Assembly (NCBI GenBank): GCA_965222215.1
Contig: OZ244931.1
Coordinates: 992,001-1,056,000 of the forward strand
Direction: 5' to 3'
From: JABJAG01 sp965222215
GTDB taxonomy: Bacteria; Pseudomonadota; Alphaproteobacteria; UBA6615
DNA: 64,000 nt
Shown: positions 63,412 through 64,000 of the stretch, in pieces
Layout: each line of letters begins with the position of its first letter
Numbering within the stretch: position 1 is the stretch's first letter
Program-made: the position numbers and the translations under genes
The notes under the pieces: generated by a model
Told to the model about the DNA's origin: nothing
The model's database searches: none
Seen by the model: only the letters and a program-made list of their open reading frames with translations

Positions 63412-64000
63412 TTAAGCCGCCAGCTTCACATCCTTCAGGATGCGCCGCCCGGACTTCGCCAGGGCCTCCATCTTTTCGGGCAGGCCGCGATACCTGAGCT
63501 TGCCGTTCTGTTTGCGGATTTTCCCGCCGATCATCACCGTGTCCACATTGCCGCCATGGGCGTGGAAGACGATGCTCTCGACCGGGTTGTGGACCGGGAA
63601 CAGGTTCAGGTCGTTGCCGTTGAGCATGACGATATCGGCCTGCTTGCCCGGCTTGAGGGAGCCGACCTTCCTGTCGAGGCCCATGGCCTTCGCCGCGTTG
63701 ATCGTCGCCCACTCCAGCGCCTCGCGCGGCGTGATCGACAGCGAATCGACGATGGATTTCGTCTTCTTGACGGTCTGCTGGTTGTCCAGCAGCCGCTGGG
63801 GCTGCAGCGCCATGCGCATCACCGTGAACATGTCACCGGAAATGTTGCACTCGACATCGATGCCGATGGACGGCTTGCCGCCCAGCTCGCGCACACGGCC
63901 GATCAGGGGCACGCCGTGGCCCATCTGGATCTCGACTTCGGGGGTGATCGTCACCGACGCGCCGGAGTCGATCACCAGCTTGAGCTCGCTGTCCGACAGG
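63412..64000 (-). CDS. Amidohydrolase family protein (C-terminal part only)
   Basis: 196 residues are visible; the N-terminal half lies beyond base 64000. The part shown carries VTITPEVEIQMGHGVPL and GIDVECNISGDMF, then the composite-domain return ATINAAKAMGLDRKVGSLKPGKQADIVMLNG, typical of the TrzN/AtzA/SsnA-like cytosine-deaminase group. The substrate of such enzymes is a C-N bond in a small molecule. It leads the operon aminotransferase-amidase-alginate lyase. Confidence 0.88.
   Translation of the reverse strand, partial: LSDSELKLVIDSGASVTITPEVEIQMGHGVPLIGRVRELGGKPSIGIDVECNISGDMFTVMRMALQPQRLLDNQQTVKKTKSIVDSLSITPREALEWATINAAKAMGLDRKVGSLKPGKQADIVMLNGNDLNLFPVHNPVESIVFHAHGGNVDTVMIGGKIRKQNGKLRYRGLPEKMEALAKSGRRILKDVKLAA

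Overview
The window is high-GC, gene-dense chromosomal DNA, almost certainly from a free-living alphaproteobacterium. The best fit is a Rhodospirillales-like, probably marine lineage. Reasons: a DUF1476 ATP synthase inhibitor (zeta), a DUF1491 protein, separate purS/purQ/purL genes, a Grx4-BolA pair beside the pur genes, a cysS-cimA pair, a CtrA-like box, and several copies of the 'GTCATTGCGAGG' palindromic repeat typical of alphaproteobacteria. The genus is not assignable from this sequence. There is no phage, plasmid, insertion sequence, rRNA operon or CRISPR array.

Layout. 1-4.8 kb: end of a molybdenum hydroxylase large subunit, an Old Yellow Enzyme homologue, a NYN/LOTUS protein, a VOC protein, tRNA-Val. 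5-12.9 kb: DUF3108 protein, glmU-glmS (UDP-GlcNAc synthesis), an acetolactate-synthase-like ThDP enzyme with an aldehyde dehydrogenase, a DUF805 membrane protein. 12.9-20.3 kb: TauE/SafE transporter, glutathione reductase, class II DAHP synthase, nicotinate phosphoribosyltransferase-like protein and NAD synthetase. 20.3-24.7 kb: a secreted cysteine-repeat protein, a 45-aa small gene, a short cysteine-codon ORF, cysS and cimA. 24.8-29.7 kb: DUF3179 protein, MFS and EamA transporters, trmJ, rpsD. 29.9-31.3 kb: two tandem exported peroxiredoxin-like genes, each with an in-frame UGA in the active site. 31.4-37.8 kb: VOC protein, rarD, grxD, bolA, purL-purQ-purS-purC. 38-46.2 kb: cupin, an SDR-SDR-VOC-NRDE operon, zeta, an AhpD-like/hydrolase/DUF1330 operon, DUF1491, purB, a class II aldolase. 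46.2-51 kb: phosphotransferase and a quorum-sensing cluster (luxR, lux box, luxI, small ORF, cytochrome P450). 51-57 kb: radC, map, sfsA, cinA, tRNA-Leu, a cNMP-binding protein, an OmpA-like lipoprotein, a CinA C-terminal protein. 57-64 kb: EamA transporter, amidase, then a coupled operon of amidohydrolase, aminotransferase, second amidase and PL5-type alginate lyase.

The most striking signal is the tandem pair at 29894-31268. Both genes are broken by one UGA at the same place, in W-UGA-P-x-C, where relatives carry W-C-P-x-C. Directly after each UGA is the same 16-nt hairpin with a GGUC tetraloop, the loop of the E. coli fdhF SECIS element. I read them as two periplasmic selenoproteins that routine gene calling would split into four fragments. 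Second in interest is the luxR-luxI-ORF-P450 cluster with a 20-bp lux box. Third is a short, possibly leaderless, cysteine-codon ORF before cysS.
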